Assembly (NCBI GenBank): GCA_024223715.1
Contig: JAAEOA010000258.1
Coordinates: 1 to 58,753, forward strand
Direction: 5' to 3'
DNA from: a bacterium
Lineage (GTDB): Bacteria; Krumholzibacteriota; Krumholzibacteriia; LZORAL124-64-63
DNA: 58,753 bases
This document shows positions 17,401 to 25,615 of this stretch, piece by piece. The notes under the pieces were generated by a model. It worked only from the letters and a program-made list of their open reading frames with translations. It searched no databases and was not told the origin of the DNA. Within the stretch, counting starts at the first letter, position 1. Every line of letters begins with the position of its first letter. A program made the translations under genes and the position numbers.

Positions 17401-17430
17401 ACTCTAAAGAAGACTACCTTTGTCTGTCAA
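17401..17430 (-). promoter_or_regulatory. sigma-70-type promoter of the TAXI-TRAP operon
   Basis: Minus-strand TTGACA (17425-17430) is a perfect -35. An 18-bp spacer leads to TAGAGT (17401-17406), 4 of 6 to TATAAT. Transcription would start near 17394, about 40 bases before the binding-protein ATG. Confidence 0.55.
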
Positions 17431-17480
17431 CGAATAATGCAACTGTGAAAGCAACCTGTTTGGCCCGGAGTTCAGCGGAA

Positions 17481-18818
17481 TCAACGTTTCTCAAGTTTGC
17501 TCCTCAAGGTGCTTCGGGGTAAATCCAGGATACGTGCTGCGGTACTGATATTCCCATCTGCTTCCCTAAGAGCCCACTGAATGATGCGGTCTTCACATTT
17601 TTGCATGTATTGGCGATAGCTGGAAAAATTGCTGGGAGAGAGGCGGTGGCTCGAATCGGCGGCCTGGCTATTTCCTTCAAGAGGGCCATCAAATAAATCC
17701 TGCACCGGAATGTGGGGAAGGGCCATCATTCTTTCCACCACGTTTTGCAATTCACGAACATTGCCTGGCCAGTGATGGTTCATCAGAACCTGAAATTGAT
17801 CTTCTTTTAGTTCGAGTTGCTTTCCGTTTTGTCGTTGCTGACTGAAATGACGCACCAAAGCGGGAATATCTTCTTTTCGTTCGGAAAGAGTGGGCAAAAC
17901 CAGGGGAATGACATTCAGGCGATAGTAAAGATCTTCGCGGAATTTGCCTTCAGCCACAAGATCCTGAAGGTTGACTTTGGTGGCGCTAATTAGCCTGAAG
18001 TCGACGGGAATGGTTTCACGACCACCGACCGGTTCAATTTCCTTTTCCTGAATAACACGCAGCAGTTTCACTTGAACTGAGAGGGGAAGGTCATCGATAT
18101 CATCGATAAATAGTGAGCCTCCGTTGGCCCTTCTAAAGTACCCGTCGTGGTCGCGGTCCGCACCGGTGAAGGCTCCTTTACGGTAGCCAAATAATTCACT
18201 TTCCAACAGGCTTTCGGGAATGGCCGTACAGTTGATGGCCACCATTGGGTTATCCTGCCGTTCGCTGCGCTGGTGAATGGCCCGGGCCACCAGTTCCTTA
18301 CCTGTTCCGCTGGGGCCCTGAACCAGAACATTGTACTCACCCTGAGCAATGGTATCGATAGTCTCCACAAGGCGGGTCATGAGTGGGGAATTGCCAACAA
18401 TATTATGATCGCTGATTTTGGCGATGCGACGTTTGAGTTTTTTGTTCTCCTTCTGTACCGAAAGAAGTTGTTCAATGTGCCCGATGCGAGCCAGCAGTTC
18501 ATCGGGTTGGAAGGGTTTGCTCAGATAATCGTAAGCACCAATACGTAAGGCTTCCACTGCGGTCTCGGTTGAGGCATAGGCAGTCATAATGATGACTTTT
18601 GTTTCCGGATCGTTTTCCACGGCGCGGCGCAAGACTTCAATTCCATCGGGACCGGGCATATTCAAGTCGGTCAAAACGACGTCAAATTTTTGATTGTCCA
18701 AAGCAGCCAAAGCGGTGTCACCATCGGGACAGGGTGTGACTTCGTGGCCTTCTTTTCGCAGGGTTCCGGTTAAGGCGATGCGGGTCATGCGTTCGTCTTC
18801 AACCATTAGAATTTTCAT
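17481..18818 (-). CDS. NtrC-family sigma-54-dependent response regulator
   Basis: Enhancer-binding activator of sigma-54 RNA polymerase, 445 residues. The receiver domain (1-115) has D51 as phosphoacceptor, T79 and K101. The AAA+ domain (about 138-365) has Walker A GPSGTGKE (168-175) and the sigma-54 contact loop GAFTGA (215-220). A Fis-type HTH closes the protein (GNISTAARILDLPRSTLRSKL). In the Walker B region the usual Asp-Glu pair reads D239-D240 (GGSLFIDDIDDL), so the catalytic Glu is replaced by Asp. It starts 2 bases after the kinase stop. The likely target is the TRAP operon just downstream, though the promoter visible there is sigma-70-like. Confidence 0.94.
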   Translation of the reverse strand: MKILMVEDERMTRIALTGTLRKEGHEVTPCPDGDTALAALDNQKFDVVLTDLNMPGPDGIEVLRRAVENDPETKVIIMTAYASTETAVEALRIGAYDYLSKPFQPDELLARIGHIEQLLSVQKENKKLKRRIAKISDHNIVGNSPLMTRLVETIDTIAQGEYNVLVQGPSGTGKELVARAIHQRSERQDNPMVAINCTAIPESLLESELFGYRKGAFTGADRDHDGYFRRANGGSLFIDDIDDLPLSVQVKLLRVIQEKEIEPVGGRETIPVDFRLISATKVNLQDLVAEGKFREDLYYRLNVIPLVLPTLSERKEDIPALVRHFSQQRQNGKQLELKEDQFQVLMNHHWPGNVRELQNVVERMMALPHIPVQDLFDGPLEGNSQAADSSHRLSPSNFSSYRQYMQKCEDRIIQWALREADGNISTAARILDLPRSTLRSKLEKR

Positions 18819-18820
18819 AA

Positions 18821-20299
18821 CTATTCCTCAGCTTTTCCCGTGTTATTTATTGGCAGTTGAACGGTGAAGGTTGTGCCCTCTTGTGCCGTGCTATTCACCT
18901 GGATACTGCCGCCGTGGGCTTGGACAATTCCGAGGCTGATTGACAACCCCAGACCTGTTCCTTCCCCGGGTTTTTTGGTTGTAAAAAACGGATCAAATAT
19001 TTTACTCTGCAGGGCTTCATCAATGCCCTGACCCTGATCGCACACCAACAGCTGAAGGTGATTTTCCGTGACCTGAGTTATTAATCGGATGCTGCTGTTT
19101 TCCGGAGAAGCATCGGCGGCGTTGATCAACAAATTCATGATCACTTCCTGGATGAGCTGACCATCGGCATTGATGGCAGGAAGATTGGGTTGAATGTCGG
19201 TTTTCAGAGTGATGTTTTTTCTGCCCAGTTTGAAGTGAACCAGGCGCAAAACCGATTCAACGGAGTCATTCAAATTCAGGGGGGCCATGACCGATTGCTG
19301 CTTGCGAGCAAAACCCAGCAACTTTTCGATAACATTGGTGGCGTGGGTCAGGCCTTCGTCCATCATTTCCAGGTATTCCTGAGTTTGCTCTTTGTTTTCC
19401 GGGTCAGCTTTGATGGCATAAATGCAATTCCGGACACCATTAATTGGGTTGTTGATTTCATGGGCGAGACCAGAAGCCAGTCGCCCAATGGCTGCCAGCC
19501 GTTCAGCATGCCAGACTTGTTTTTCTGCTTTCAGCAAATCGTTTCTGGATTGTTGGATCCGCTGCCCCATTTGGCGAAAACCCTGATGAAGCTGCCCGAT
19601 TTCATCTTTTCGCTGGGGAAGTGGGGGAACAAATCCCCGGTCGAAATCAACTTCATCCATAGCCACAACCAGAGTGCGCAAAGAGCCGAGCACGCGCCCC
19701 AGCATGAGCCACAAAAGCATCAGCAATATGGAAATAACCGATGAAGAGAAAACCAGAAGAAGAAAAAAGCCCTGAGTAATTCTGGATCGAATGGAATTCG
19801 CTTCAAAGGAAAGGACCAGAACACCCCATTGGTGATTGCCTGAATGCATGGGCATAATTGTATCCAGAGCCCAGGATTGGTCATCAGTTCGGTCGATGAT
19901 GGCCCGGGGAACAGGCAGGGCCATTATCATCGGCAAATCTTCAGAGAGTTTGGTCCCTGACCGGTGCTCCCAGCTCTGGGCCACAATGGTTCCATCAGGG
20001 TCCAGAATGGTGATGGAGCGCAAACGGGGATTTTGATTCATGAACAACTCAATATAGTTGTCGAGCAACCCTTCCGGTTGGTCAAACCCCTGTTCGGAAT
20101 AAACCATAGCATCGATGACGGCAATGGAAAAGGCCCGGCTTACAGCCAGAGCGGTCACTTCTTCTCTTTGCAACTGACCCTGTCGCCAGCGATAGAGAAT
20201 ACCCCAGGACATAAGCATCATTACCAGAACGGTTGTGGCTCCCACAATAAGAAGAATTCGGGTTCGAAGACCGCCTGGTAAGGCCAATGATAGAATCAT
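18821..20299 (-). CDS. membrane sensor histidine kinase of the NtrB/DctB type
   Basis: Phosphorylates the NtrC-type regulator encoded 2 bases downstream. It is 492 residues. TM1 is at about 13-36, an extracytoplasmic domain at about 40-172 and TM2 at about 177-205. A HAMP-like linker at about 205-255 leads to the HisKA domain with H280 (ASGLAHEINNPING), then the HATPase with NLLINAADASP, DQGQGID and GTGLGLSI. The start codon overlaps the stop of the upstream PhnD-like gene by 4 bases (ATGA), so the three proteins are translationally coupled. The periplasmic domain is a plausible docking site for the PhnD-like protein. Confidence 0.93.
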   Translation of the reverse strand: MILSLALPGGLRTRILLIVGATTVLVMMLMSWGILYRWRQGQLQREEVTALAVSRAFSIAVIDAMVYSEQGFDQPEGLLDNYIELFMNQNPRLRSITILDPDGTIVAQSWEHRSGTKLSEDLPMIMALPVPRAIIDRTDDQSWALDTIMPMHSGNHQWGVLVLSFEANSIRSRITQGFFLLLVFSSSVISILLMLLWLMLGRVLGSLRTLVVAMDEVDFDRGFVPPLPQRKDEIGQLHQGFRQMGQRIQQSRNDLLKAEKQVWHAERLAAIGRLASGLAHEINNPINGVRNCIYAIKADPENKEQTQEYLEMMDEGLTHATNVIEKLLGFARKQQSVMAPLNLNDSVESVLRLVHFKLGRKNITLKTDIQPNLPAINADGQLIQEVIMNLLINAADASPENSSIRLITQVTENHLQLLVCDQGQGIDEALQSKIFDPFFTTKKPGEGTGLGLSISLGIVQAHGGSIQVNSTAQEGTTFTVQLPINNTGKAEE

Positions 20300-21273
20300 T
20301 GGGAGACCTCCGGCGCCGGTTCAGGTGTGTTAAAAGCGTCGATAAAAAAATCACGATCAACAGGAACAAAACCATAAGAAAATTCCGGTGTCCAATGATG
20401 CATCAGAGCCTGGTCTTCTTTTTTGGTGCGGTCCAAGGCTAATAACAGCTCGATCATTTCCAAAATTTCAGGTTGCGGATCATTACCTTTAATAACCAGA
20501 GGTGGACCAGGAAAAGCATGAGAAACATGAACCGTTCTCAGGCCCCGGTCCCGGTTGCGCAGGGCGAGGCTTTCTTTGACCACTCCGGCAGCAAAGTTAC
20601 CCCGCAAAACCTGCCAAATAACGGTTTCATGGTGTTTGAAGTGTTGAATTGTATCCAGATCAGAAACAGATAACCCCACGGTCGCAAGCCCTCTTTGTTG
20701 CAACCAGTTTCCAGAGTAAGCTTGAGTAGAAGGCACGGCCACGCGCTGATTTTTTAAGTCTGAAAGAGAGTTTATTGTTGAGTTTTCAGGCACCACCAAA
20801 ACAGCATGAAACTGAGACTTGCCCTGGGCGTTTACCGGCATGGCAACTGGAACCAGATCAGAGTTTTCATCCAGATTGGAGCACATCCACGCTCCCAGGA
20901 AAGAAGCTTCCACTTTATTTTGCTGCAACTGGGCTGAAGCGTCCTGGTAGCTTTTGCTCAGGCTCAATTCATAATGATTTTCACTGTGACTGTTTAAATA
21001 ATCCATGATGGGCTGATAAAGACGGTATATCACATTGGGGGCAAAGCGGGAAATAACTCCAACCCGAATGGTATTTTCATCTCTCTGGTTTATTGTGGTT
21101 TCCAAAGGCGAAAGGGAATGGGGCAGGGGGGCGCTTTCATGGCGGATATTCACCAGGCGGTTAAAAACCAGGAAATTTCCCCAAATCAACCCTGCAGATA
21201 GCAGGAGAGCAGCAGCAAAAGCCAAAATTCGGTGTTGCGTCGATTTTCCGGAGGACAATTTTCTGCCTTTCAC
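20296..21273 (-). CDS. PhnD-like periplasmic binding protein, probable sensory subunit
   Basis: Resembles phosphate/phosphonate ABC binding proteins (PhnD/PtxB fold), but no ABC permease or ATPase is nearby. It is 325 residues. An uncleaved-looking hydrophobic segment (ILAFAAALLLSAGLIWGNFLVF, about 16-37) may anchor it to the inner membrane. The binding domain (about 67-310) shows IRVGVISRFAP, SYQDASAQLQQNKVEASFLG and SDLKNQRVAVPSTQAYSGNW. The start is GTG 21273 without a clear ribosome site, so the N-terminus is uncertain. Its 4-base overlap with the kinase gene indicates a three-component sensor. A lone PhnD-like protein beside a kinase is a known sensory arrangement; the ligand is unknown. 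Confidence 0.83.
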   Translation of the reverse strand: MKGRKLSSGKSTQHRILAFAAALLLSAGLIWGNFLVFNRLVNIRHESAPLPHSLSPLETTINQRDENTIRVGVISRFAPNVIYRLYQPIMDYLNSHSENHYELSLSKSYQDASAQLQQNKVEASFLGAWMCSNLDENSDLVPVAMPVNAQGKSQFHAVLVVPENSTINSLSDLKNQRVAVPSTQAYSGNWLQQRGLATVGLSVSDLDTIQHFKHHETVIWQVLRGNFAAGVVKESLALRNRDRGLRTVHVSHAFPGPPLVIKGNDPQPEILEMIELLLALDRTKKEDQALMHHWTPEFSYGFVPVDRDFFIDAFNTPEPAPEVSQ

Positions 21274-21313
21274 GATTGGGGGACATTCATCATAACCAAG
21301 ATCCGCTTCTATT

Positions 21314-21342
21314 GGTGGCGTGTCCAGCGAAATTTCGCCACC
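21314..21342. repeat. 7-bp perfect inverted repeat in the divergent spacer
   Basis: GGTGGCG (21314-21320) and CGCCACC (21336-21342) with a 15-base loop. It lies about 40-70 bases upstream of the PhnD-like gene and about 175 bases before the CYTH gene. There is no T-run, so it is not a terminator. It may be an operator or a 5'-leader hairpin. Confidence 0.4.
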
Positions 21343-21517
21343 TGATGATCTTTGGTGCTATCGCATAAATGCTAACTTGTTGCTACTAAAGACTAATCTG
21401 GATCCTCCAGGCTGGGCATAATAGTTGCCTGTGTTGTGGTGAAAAAATTAACCCTGAATTGTAAATCCATCTGGCTGGCTGATTTTTCAGAATTACCAGA
21501 TAAAATGGGAGAAAAAA

Positions 21518-21979
21518 ATGGGCAAAGAAATAGAACGAAAATATCTGTTGATTGGCGACGAGTGGAAAAGTCTGGGCGAAGGAACTCTTTTTCGTCAGGG
21601 TTATCTGAATTCCCAGAAAGAGCGTGTTGTGCGGACCCGAACCATGGGTGACAAAGCAGCTTTAACAATTAAGGGAATAACCGTGGGTGCCACACGCTTG
21701 GAATTTGAATATGACATTCCTTTTGAAGACTGCGAAAAATTGCTGGAATTGTGCGAGCAGCCTTTGATCGAAAAAACCAGATACAAGATTGAATTCGAAG
21801 GCCTGGTTTGGGAAGTGGATGAATTTCACGGTGTCAACGAAGGTTTGGTTGTTGCTGAATGCGAGCTGGAATCTGAAGACCAAACAATTGACAAACCCTC
21901 CTGGGTGGGTGAGGAAGTTACGGGTGATCCCCGGTTTTACAATTCCAATTTGATTGCCAATCCTTATTCCACCTGGTAG
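21518..21979 (+). CDS. CYTH-domain triphosphatase (probable inorganic triphosphatase)
   Basis: Predicted metal-dependent hydrolase of tripolyphosphate or a related triphosphate, 153 residues, cytoplasmic. The CYTH signature ExExK is intact at the N-terminus (E4-I-E6-R-K8). Other tunnel residues are visible in RTRTMGDKAALTIKG, RLEFEYDIP, KTRYKIEFEGLVWEVDEF and VAECELES. ATG 21518 has GGGAG 7 bases upstream. It begins the block of phosphate-handling genes on the plus strand. Small bacterial CYTH proteins of this size mostly hydrolyse tripolyphosphate, so that is the best guess; adenylate cyclase activity is less likely. Confidence 0.88.
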   Translation: MGKEIERKYLLIGDEWKSLGEGTLFRQGYLNSQKERVVRTRTMGDKAALTIKGITVGATRLEFEYDIPFEDCEKLLELCEQPLIEKTRYKIEFEGLVWEVDEFHGVNEGLVVAECELESEDQTIDKPSWVGEEVTGDPRFYNSNLIANPYSTW

Positions 21980-22022
21980 GTCACCAGCGAGGAAAAAGAC
22001 AGATAATTGAGAGTGGTAAATC

Positions 22023-22136
22023 ATGACAACAAAAAAAGTAACCTTGCTGATGATGGTGACTGTGATATCACTTATTACCATCTTTCTGGTGTTTGTTCTG
22101 GACGATTCGGTTCTAGCCAGCACTTTATTAACCTGA
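22023..22136 (+). CDS. 37-residue putative single-span membrane protein
   Basis: A short frame between the CYTH and DUF47 genes. Residues 4-6 are basic (KKV), residues 8-26 form one hydrophobic helix (LLMMVTVISLITIFLVFVL) and a short polar tail follows. The ribosome site is weak (GAGTGG about 7 bases upstream). I do not recognise a family. Its position inside an apparent operon and the clean helix make a real small protein possible; it could also be a signal-peptide remnant. Confidence 0.4.
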   Translation: MTTKKVTLLMMVTVISLITIFLVFVLDDSVLASTLLT

Positions 22137-22155
22137 TTGGGAAAGCCGAGAGAAA

Positions 22156-22797
22156 ATGCCATTGTTTCGAGCCAGTAAAGCCATTGAAAACCAAATTGAT
22201 GAATTTCTTGATGTTGTAGCCGAAGGGGCTCTTGTCTACCGCGAAGGAGTCAAAGCTTACCTTGAAGGTGATACTGAAGAATTTGAAGCCAGAATTGTGG
22301 CTATCGACAAACTTGAGTCGAGGGCCGACAAGCTGAGTAAAGAGGTGGAGTCTGACCTGTACAGTCATTCTCTGATTCCAGAGCACCGGGGCGATGTGCT
22401 TGGGCTCCTGGAAAATACTGATAACATTATTGATACTGCAAAAACCAGTTTGTATCAGTTCTCTGTTGAGCAGCCCAACATTCCCGATGAATTCGATTCC
22501 CAGTATTTGAAATTGGCTGAAGCCTGTTTTCAGGCTGTGGAAGCGGTTATCGTCTCGGCTCGGGCTTTTTTCAGAGATGCTGCCGCTGTTAAAGACAATC
22601 TTTACAAAGTTCATCATTACGAAAAAGAGGCTGACCAAATCAGTGATGCTTTGAAGCGATCTATTTTTGCCGGCGACCTGGATCTGGCTCACAAAATTCA
22701 CTTGCGGTACTTCGCTTTGAATGTAGAGAAAGTTAGTGACAAGGCCGAATCAGTGGCCGACCGCTTGGCTATCTACGCAATCAAGAGAAATATTTAG
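22156..22797 (+). CDS. DUF47/PhoU-like phosphate transport accessory protein
   Basis: Cytoplasmic all-helical protein of 213 residues, related to PhoU, normally encoded beside Pit transporters. PhoU-type metal-binding helices with spaced acidic residues are visible: IDKLESRADKL, HHYEKEADQIS and VEKVSDKAESVAD. A GAGAG stretch lies 4 bases before ATG 22156. The Pit gene starts 10 bases after the stop. Family knowledge suggests that it modulates or gates Pit-mediated phosphate uptake. Confidence 0.9.
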   Translation: MPLFRASKAIENQIDEFLDVVAEGALVYREGVKAYLEGDTEEFEARIVAIDKLESRADKLSKEVESDLYSHSLIPEHRGDVLGLLENTDNIIDTAKTSLYQFSVEQPNIPDEFDSQYLKLAEACFQAVEAVIVSARAFFRDAAAVKDNLYKVHHYEKEADQISDALKRSIFAGDLDLAHKIHLRYFALNVEKVSDKAESVADRLAIYAIKRNI

Positions 22798-22807
22798 GGG
22801 CTGCAAC

Positions 22808-24316
22808 GTGGAAATACTCTTGTTTTTATCGAGTGGATTGTTCCTGGGCTGGAGTCTGGGTGCAAACGATGCGGCCAATGTATTTGGAACTGCCGTGGGC
22901 ACGCGTATGATTTCCTTTCGGACTGCAGCAATTGTTTGTTCTGTTTTTGTCATTCTTGGCGCGACCATCAGTGGTGCTGGTGCCGCTCACACCCTTGGCA
23001 AACTGGGAGCGGTTAACGCCTTGGCTGGTTCTTTTACCGTGGCTCTGGCTGCGGCATTAACCACCTTCTGGATGACGCGGTTAAAAATACCCGTCTCCAC
23101 CAGTCAGGCCATTGTGGGAGCAATTATTGGTTGGAATGTCTACAGTTCTTCTGTTACCGATACGGCCTCGCTGACAAAAATCATGCTCACCTGGGTGGCC
23201 TGTCCTCTGATCAGCGCCTTCGTTGCGGTAACCATGTTTATTCTTATCCGCAAAATGATTCAGTTGACCAAGCCTCATATGTTGCGTCTGGATGCCGGAA
23301 CCCGCATTGGATTGTTGGCCGTGGGGGCTTTTGGTTCCTACAGCCTGGGGGCCAATAACATTGCCAATGTTATGGGTGTTTTTGTTCCCGACAATCCGTT
23401 TACCGATCTTTCTGTTTTCGGTTTGTTCACATTGACCGGTGTGCAGCAGTTGTTCTTCCTGGGTGCTTTGGCCATTGGTGTGGGTGTTTTTACTTACTCG
23501 GAACGTGTAATGGGTACTGTTGGCGGAGGATTGGTTAACATTTCTCCCGTACCGGCTCTGGTTATTGTGCTGGCCCAGTCCATCACTCTTTTCCTCTTTG
23601 CATCAACAAGCCTGGAACACTTCCTGGCCAGTCATGGCCTGCCAACCTTTCCACTGGTTCCGGTAAGCAGTAGCCAGGCAGTGGTTGGTGCCATTCTGGG
23701 AATCAGTCTATTTAAAGGGGCGGCCATTCGTTTTAACGTACTTGGCGAAATTTCTCTGGGCTGGGTGGCAACTCCACTGGCCGCGGGGGTGGTTTCTTTC
23801 TTCCTGCTCTTTTTTGTGGAGAATGTTTTCGATCAGCAGGTCAGCCGAACAGTGGAATACCGCATCGATGCTGTTGTTATTGAAGAACTGCAGGTCCAGG
23901 GGCTGGTTGTTGACGGATTGGCTGAAATGAATTCAGAAATTTTCACCAACGCGGTGAAATTTAACGATGACCTGCAAAAGACCGGTGGTCTGAGTGCAGA
24001 TGATGCCTCCAAGGCTATGGAATTTGCCCGTCTTGGATTGTGGGAAGTCAGTGAATCGGTTATTGCGACCGAATTGGACAGTCATTGGCTGACTACTGGC
24101 CAAATGGAAGCCGTGCGGTCTCTCACAGACCGCCAATTCAATCATCAATGGAGATTTAACAGGGCGTTAGCTGAGGCTTCCGCCGAATGGAAACTTTTGC
24201 CCGATATGACTGTGAACAAATTGACCAATAAGGAAATGAAGAAGAAGTTGAAATATCTTGGAAGGTTGTTCAAGGTGGATGCAACTTCAACAAACCCTGA
24301 AAAGGAGAACATCTGA
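22808..24316 (+). CDS. pit: Pit-family inorganic phosphate transporter with helical C-terminal extension
   Basis: Low-affinity, proton- or sodium-coupled phosphate importer of the inner membrane, 502 residues. Both copies of the Pit signature are present: GANDAANVFGTAVG in the first half and GANNIANVMGVFV in the second, with the matching STSQAIVGAIIGW and SSSQAVVGAILG loops. About 160 residues after the last helix (from about residue 345, after FFVENVFDQQ) form a hydrophilic, probably helical tail not needed for transport. GTG 22808 has AGGGG 8 bases upstream. The stop overlaps the porin ATG by one base, so inner- and outer-membrane phosphate passage are co-expressed. Confidence 0.92.
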   Translation: MEILLFLSSGLFLGWSLGANDAANVFGTAVGTRMISFRTAAIVCSVFVILGATISGAGAAHTLGKLGAVNALAGSFTVALAAALTTFWMTRLKIPVSTSQAIVGAIIGWNVYSSSVTDTASLTKIMLTWVACPLISAFVAVTMFILIRKMIQLTKPHMLRLDAGTRIGLLAVGAFGSYSLGANNIANVMGVFVPDNPFTDLSVFGLFTLTGVQQLFFLGALAIGVGVFTYSERVMGTVGGGLVNISPVPALVIVLAQSITLFLFASTSLEHFLASHGLPTFPLVPVSSSQAVVGAILGISLFKGAAIRFNVLGEISLGWVATPLAAGVVSFFLLFFVENVFDQQVSRTVEYRIDAVVIEELQVQGLVVDGLAEMNSEIFTNAVKFNDDLQKTGGLSADDASKAMEFARLGLWEVSESVIATELDSHWLTTGQMEAVRSLTDRQFNHQWRFNRALAEASAEWKLLPDMTVNKLTNKEMKKKLKYLGRLFKVDATSTNPEKENI

Positions 24317-25545
24317 TGTTCAAAATGCTCAAATCCGGATTGTTTGCCACGGTGGCTGTACTCACTCTGATGGCTGTGATAGTTCCGGTAACTGCCCAGG
24401 CCTCCAACGAAAGCTTGAAAGCGGTTTCCGAAAACGGGATTCTGGTATTTCAAACCGAAGATGAACAATTCAAATGGTGGTGGGATGCTCGTATTTATCT
24501 TGATGTAGCCGGTTACATTGAAGACAAAAACGCCCTCTCAAATGGCTTCTATGTGCGTCGTGCACGCTGGGCCATGAAAACCCTGCTCTGGCACGATTGG
24601 TATGCTGAAGTTGATTTTGATTTTGCTGAAGAATCAACAGAGTTGAAAGACGCTTACATTTCCTATCGCGGCATTTGTGGCGGTCAGGGGTATGTGCGCA
24701 TTGGTAATTTCCGCCAGCCATTTGGTCTGGAAGAAAACACCACGAGTCGCAATCTTATGTTCATGGAACGCAGCCTTGGTACCGATGCTTTTGCTGTAGG
24801 CCGTCGTATGGGACTGGAATTTGCCCGTTGGGGTGAGAACTTCCGGGTTGCCGCATCAGTATTTGGTGCCGATGTGGAAGACTTCGAAAAATCCGAAGAC
24901 GAAACCATCAACTTTGCAGCTCGATTGAATTACACTCCCATTCAAACTCAGGAAAGTGTTCTGCTTCTTGGTGCCAGTGGTGCTTTGCGCAGTACCGACT
25001 TCGACAATGGCAAAGTCCGGTTCAAGACCAAGCCTCAATCCAATGTGGCTGATGTCAAATTTGTTGATACCGGGAACATCACCGATGTTGATAAATACAA
25101 TGTTTTTGGTGGTGAGCTGGCCTATATGAACAAGAAGTTCTACAGCCAGGCAGAATACATGACCACCAATGTAACCCGGATGAACGACCTTGAAAGCCTC
25201 ACTTTTGGGGGCGGGTATGTTTATGCAGGATACTTCCTGACTGATGATACCCATCCGTACAATAACGACACTGCTGAATTTGGTCGGGTCAAGCCCAGCT
25301 CAAAAAGTGGTGCCTGGGAATTGACTGCCCGTTATAGTACTGTCGATATGGATGATCAGGAAATTCTGGCTGGTGGCGCCACCGCCATGTCCGTTGGTGT
25401 TAACTATTACGCCAACGCCAACATCCGTATGTACTTGAACTACGGTATGGTTAATAATAACGAAAATGCCACAGCCAAAGATGATTCACTGGTTGGCGAC
25501 GATGATTTCAGTTATGTGCAGATGCGGTTTCTCGCTGCATTCTAA
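24316..25545 (+). CDS. OprO/OprP-family phosphate-selective porin
   Basis: Outer-membrane beta-barrel channel of 409 residues. It has a signal peptide (MFKMLKSGLFATVAVLTLMAVIVPVTAQA) and then the family start WWWDARIYLDVAGYIEDKN. Typical porin O/P segments are FYVRRARWAMKTLLWHDWYAEVDFDFAEE and RIGNFRQPFGLEENTTSRN (both partly quoted elsewhere in the family). The barrel ends in the aromatic VQMRFLAAF. ATG 24316 follows AAGGAG and overlaps the Pit stop. The context strongly supports phosphate or polyphosphate passage. Members of this family can also pass pyrophosphate. Confidence 0.92.
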   Translation: MFKMLKSGLFATVAVLTLMAVIVPVTAQASNESLKAVSENGILVFQTEDEQFKWWWDARIYLDVAGYIEDKNALSNGFYVRRARWAMKTLLWHDWYAEVDFDFAEESTELKDAYISYRGICGGQGYVRIGNFRQPFGLEENTTSRNLMFMERSLGTDAFAVGRRMGLEFARWGENFRVAASVFGADVEDFEKSEDETINFAARLNYTPIQTQESVLLLGASGALRSTDFDNGKVRFKTKPQSNVADVKFVDTGNITDVDKYNVFGGELAYMNKKFYSQAEYMTTNVTRMNDLESLTFGGGYVYAGYFLTDDTHPYNNDTAEFGRVKPSSKSGAWELTARYSTVDMDDQEILAGGATAMSVGVNYYANANIRMYLNYGMVNNNENATAKDDSLVGDDDFSYVQMRFLAAF

Positions 25546-25554
25546 ATCGCTCAT

Positions 25555-25579
25555 GGGGTCGGTCAAACCGGCCCCTTTT
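25555..25579 (+). terminator. intrinsic terminator after the porin gene
   Basis: GGGGTCGGT pairs with ACCGGCCCC (one T-G wobble) around the loop CAA, followed by TTTTC. Only 36 bases separate it from the next ATG, so downstream genes probably depend on read-through. Confidence 0.8.
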
Positions 25580-25615
25580 CACCACTGGGGATGATTCCTC
25601 ATCAAGGAGATAACA

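Noticed and set aside
17451..17466. Sigma-54 -24/-12 promoter upstream of the TAXI binding protein (minus strand GGGCCAAACAGGTTGCT)
   Set aside because: TTGC is present but the GG-to-GC distance is one base too long and the -24 half matches poorly.
18869..18878. GGTTGTGCCC, same first ten bases as the MITE terminal repeat
   Set aside because: It lies in the kinase coding sequence, the rest of the repeat does not follow, and no second end is nearby.
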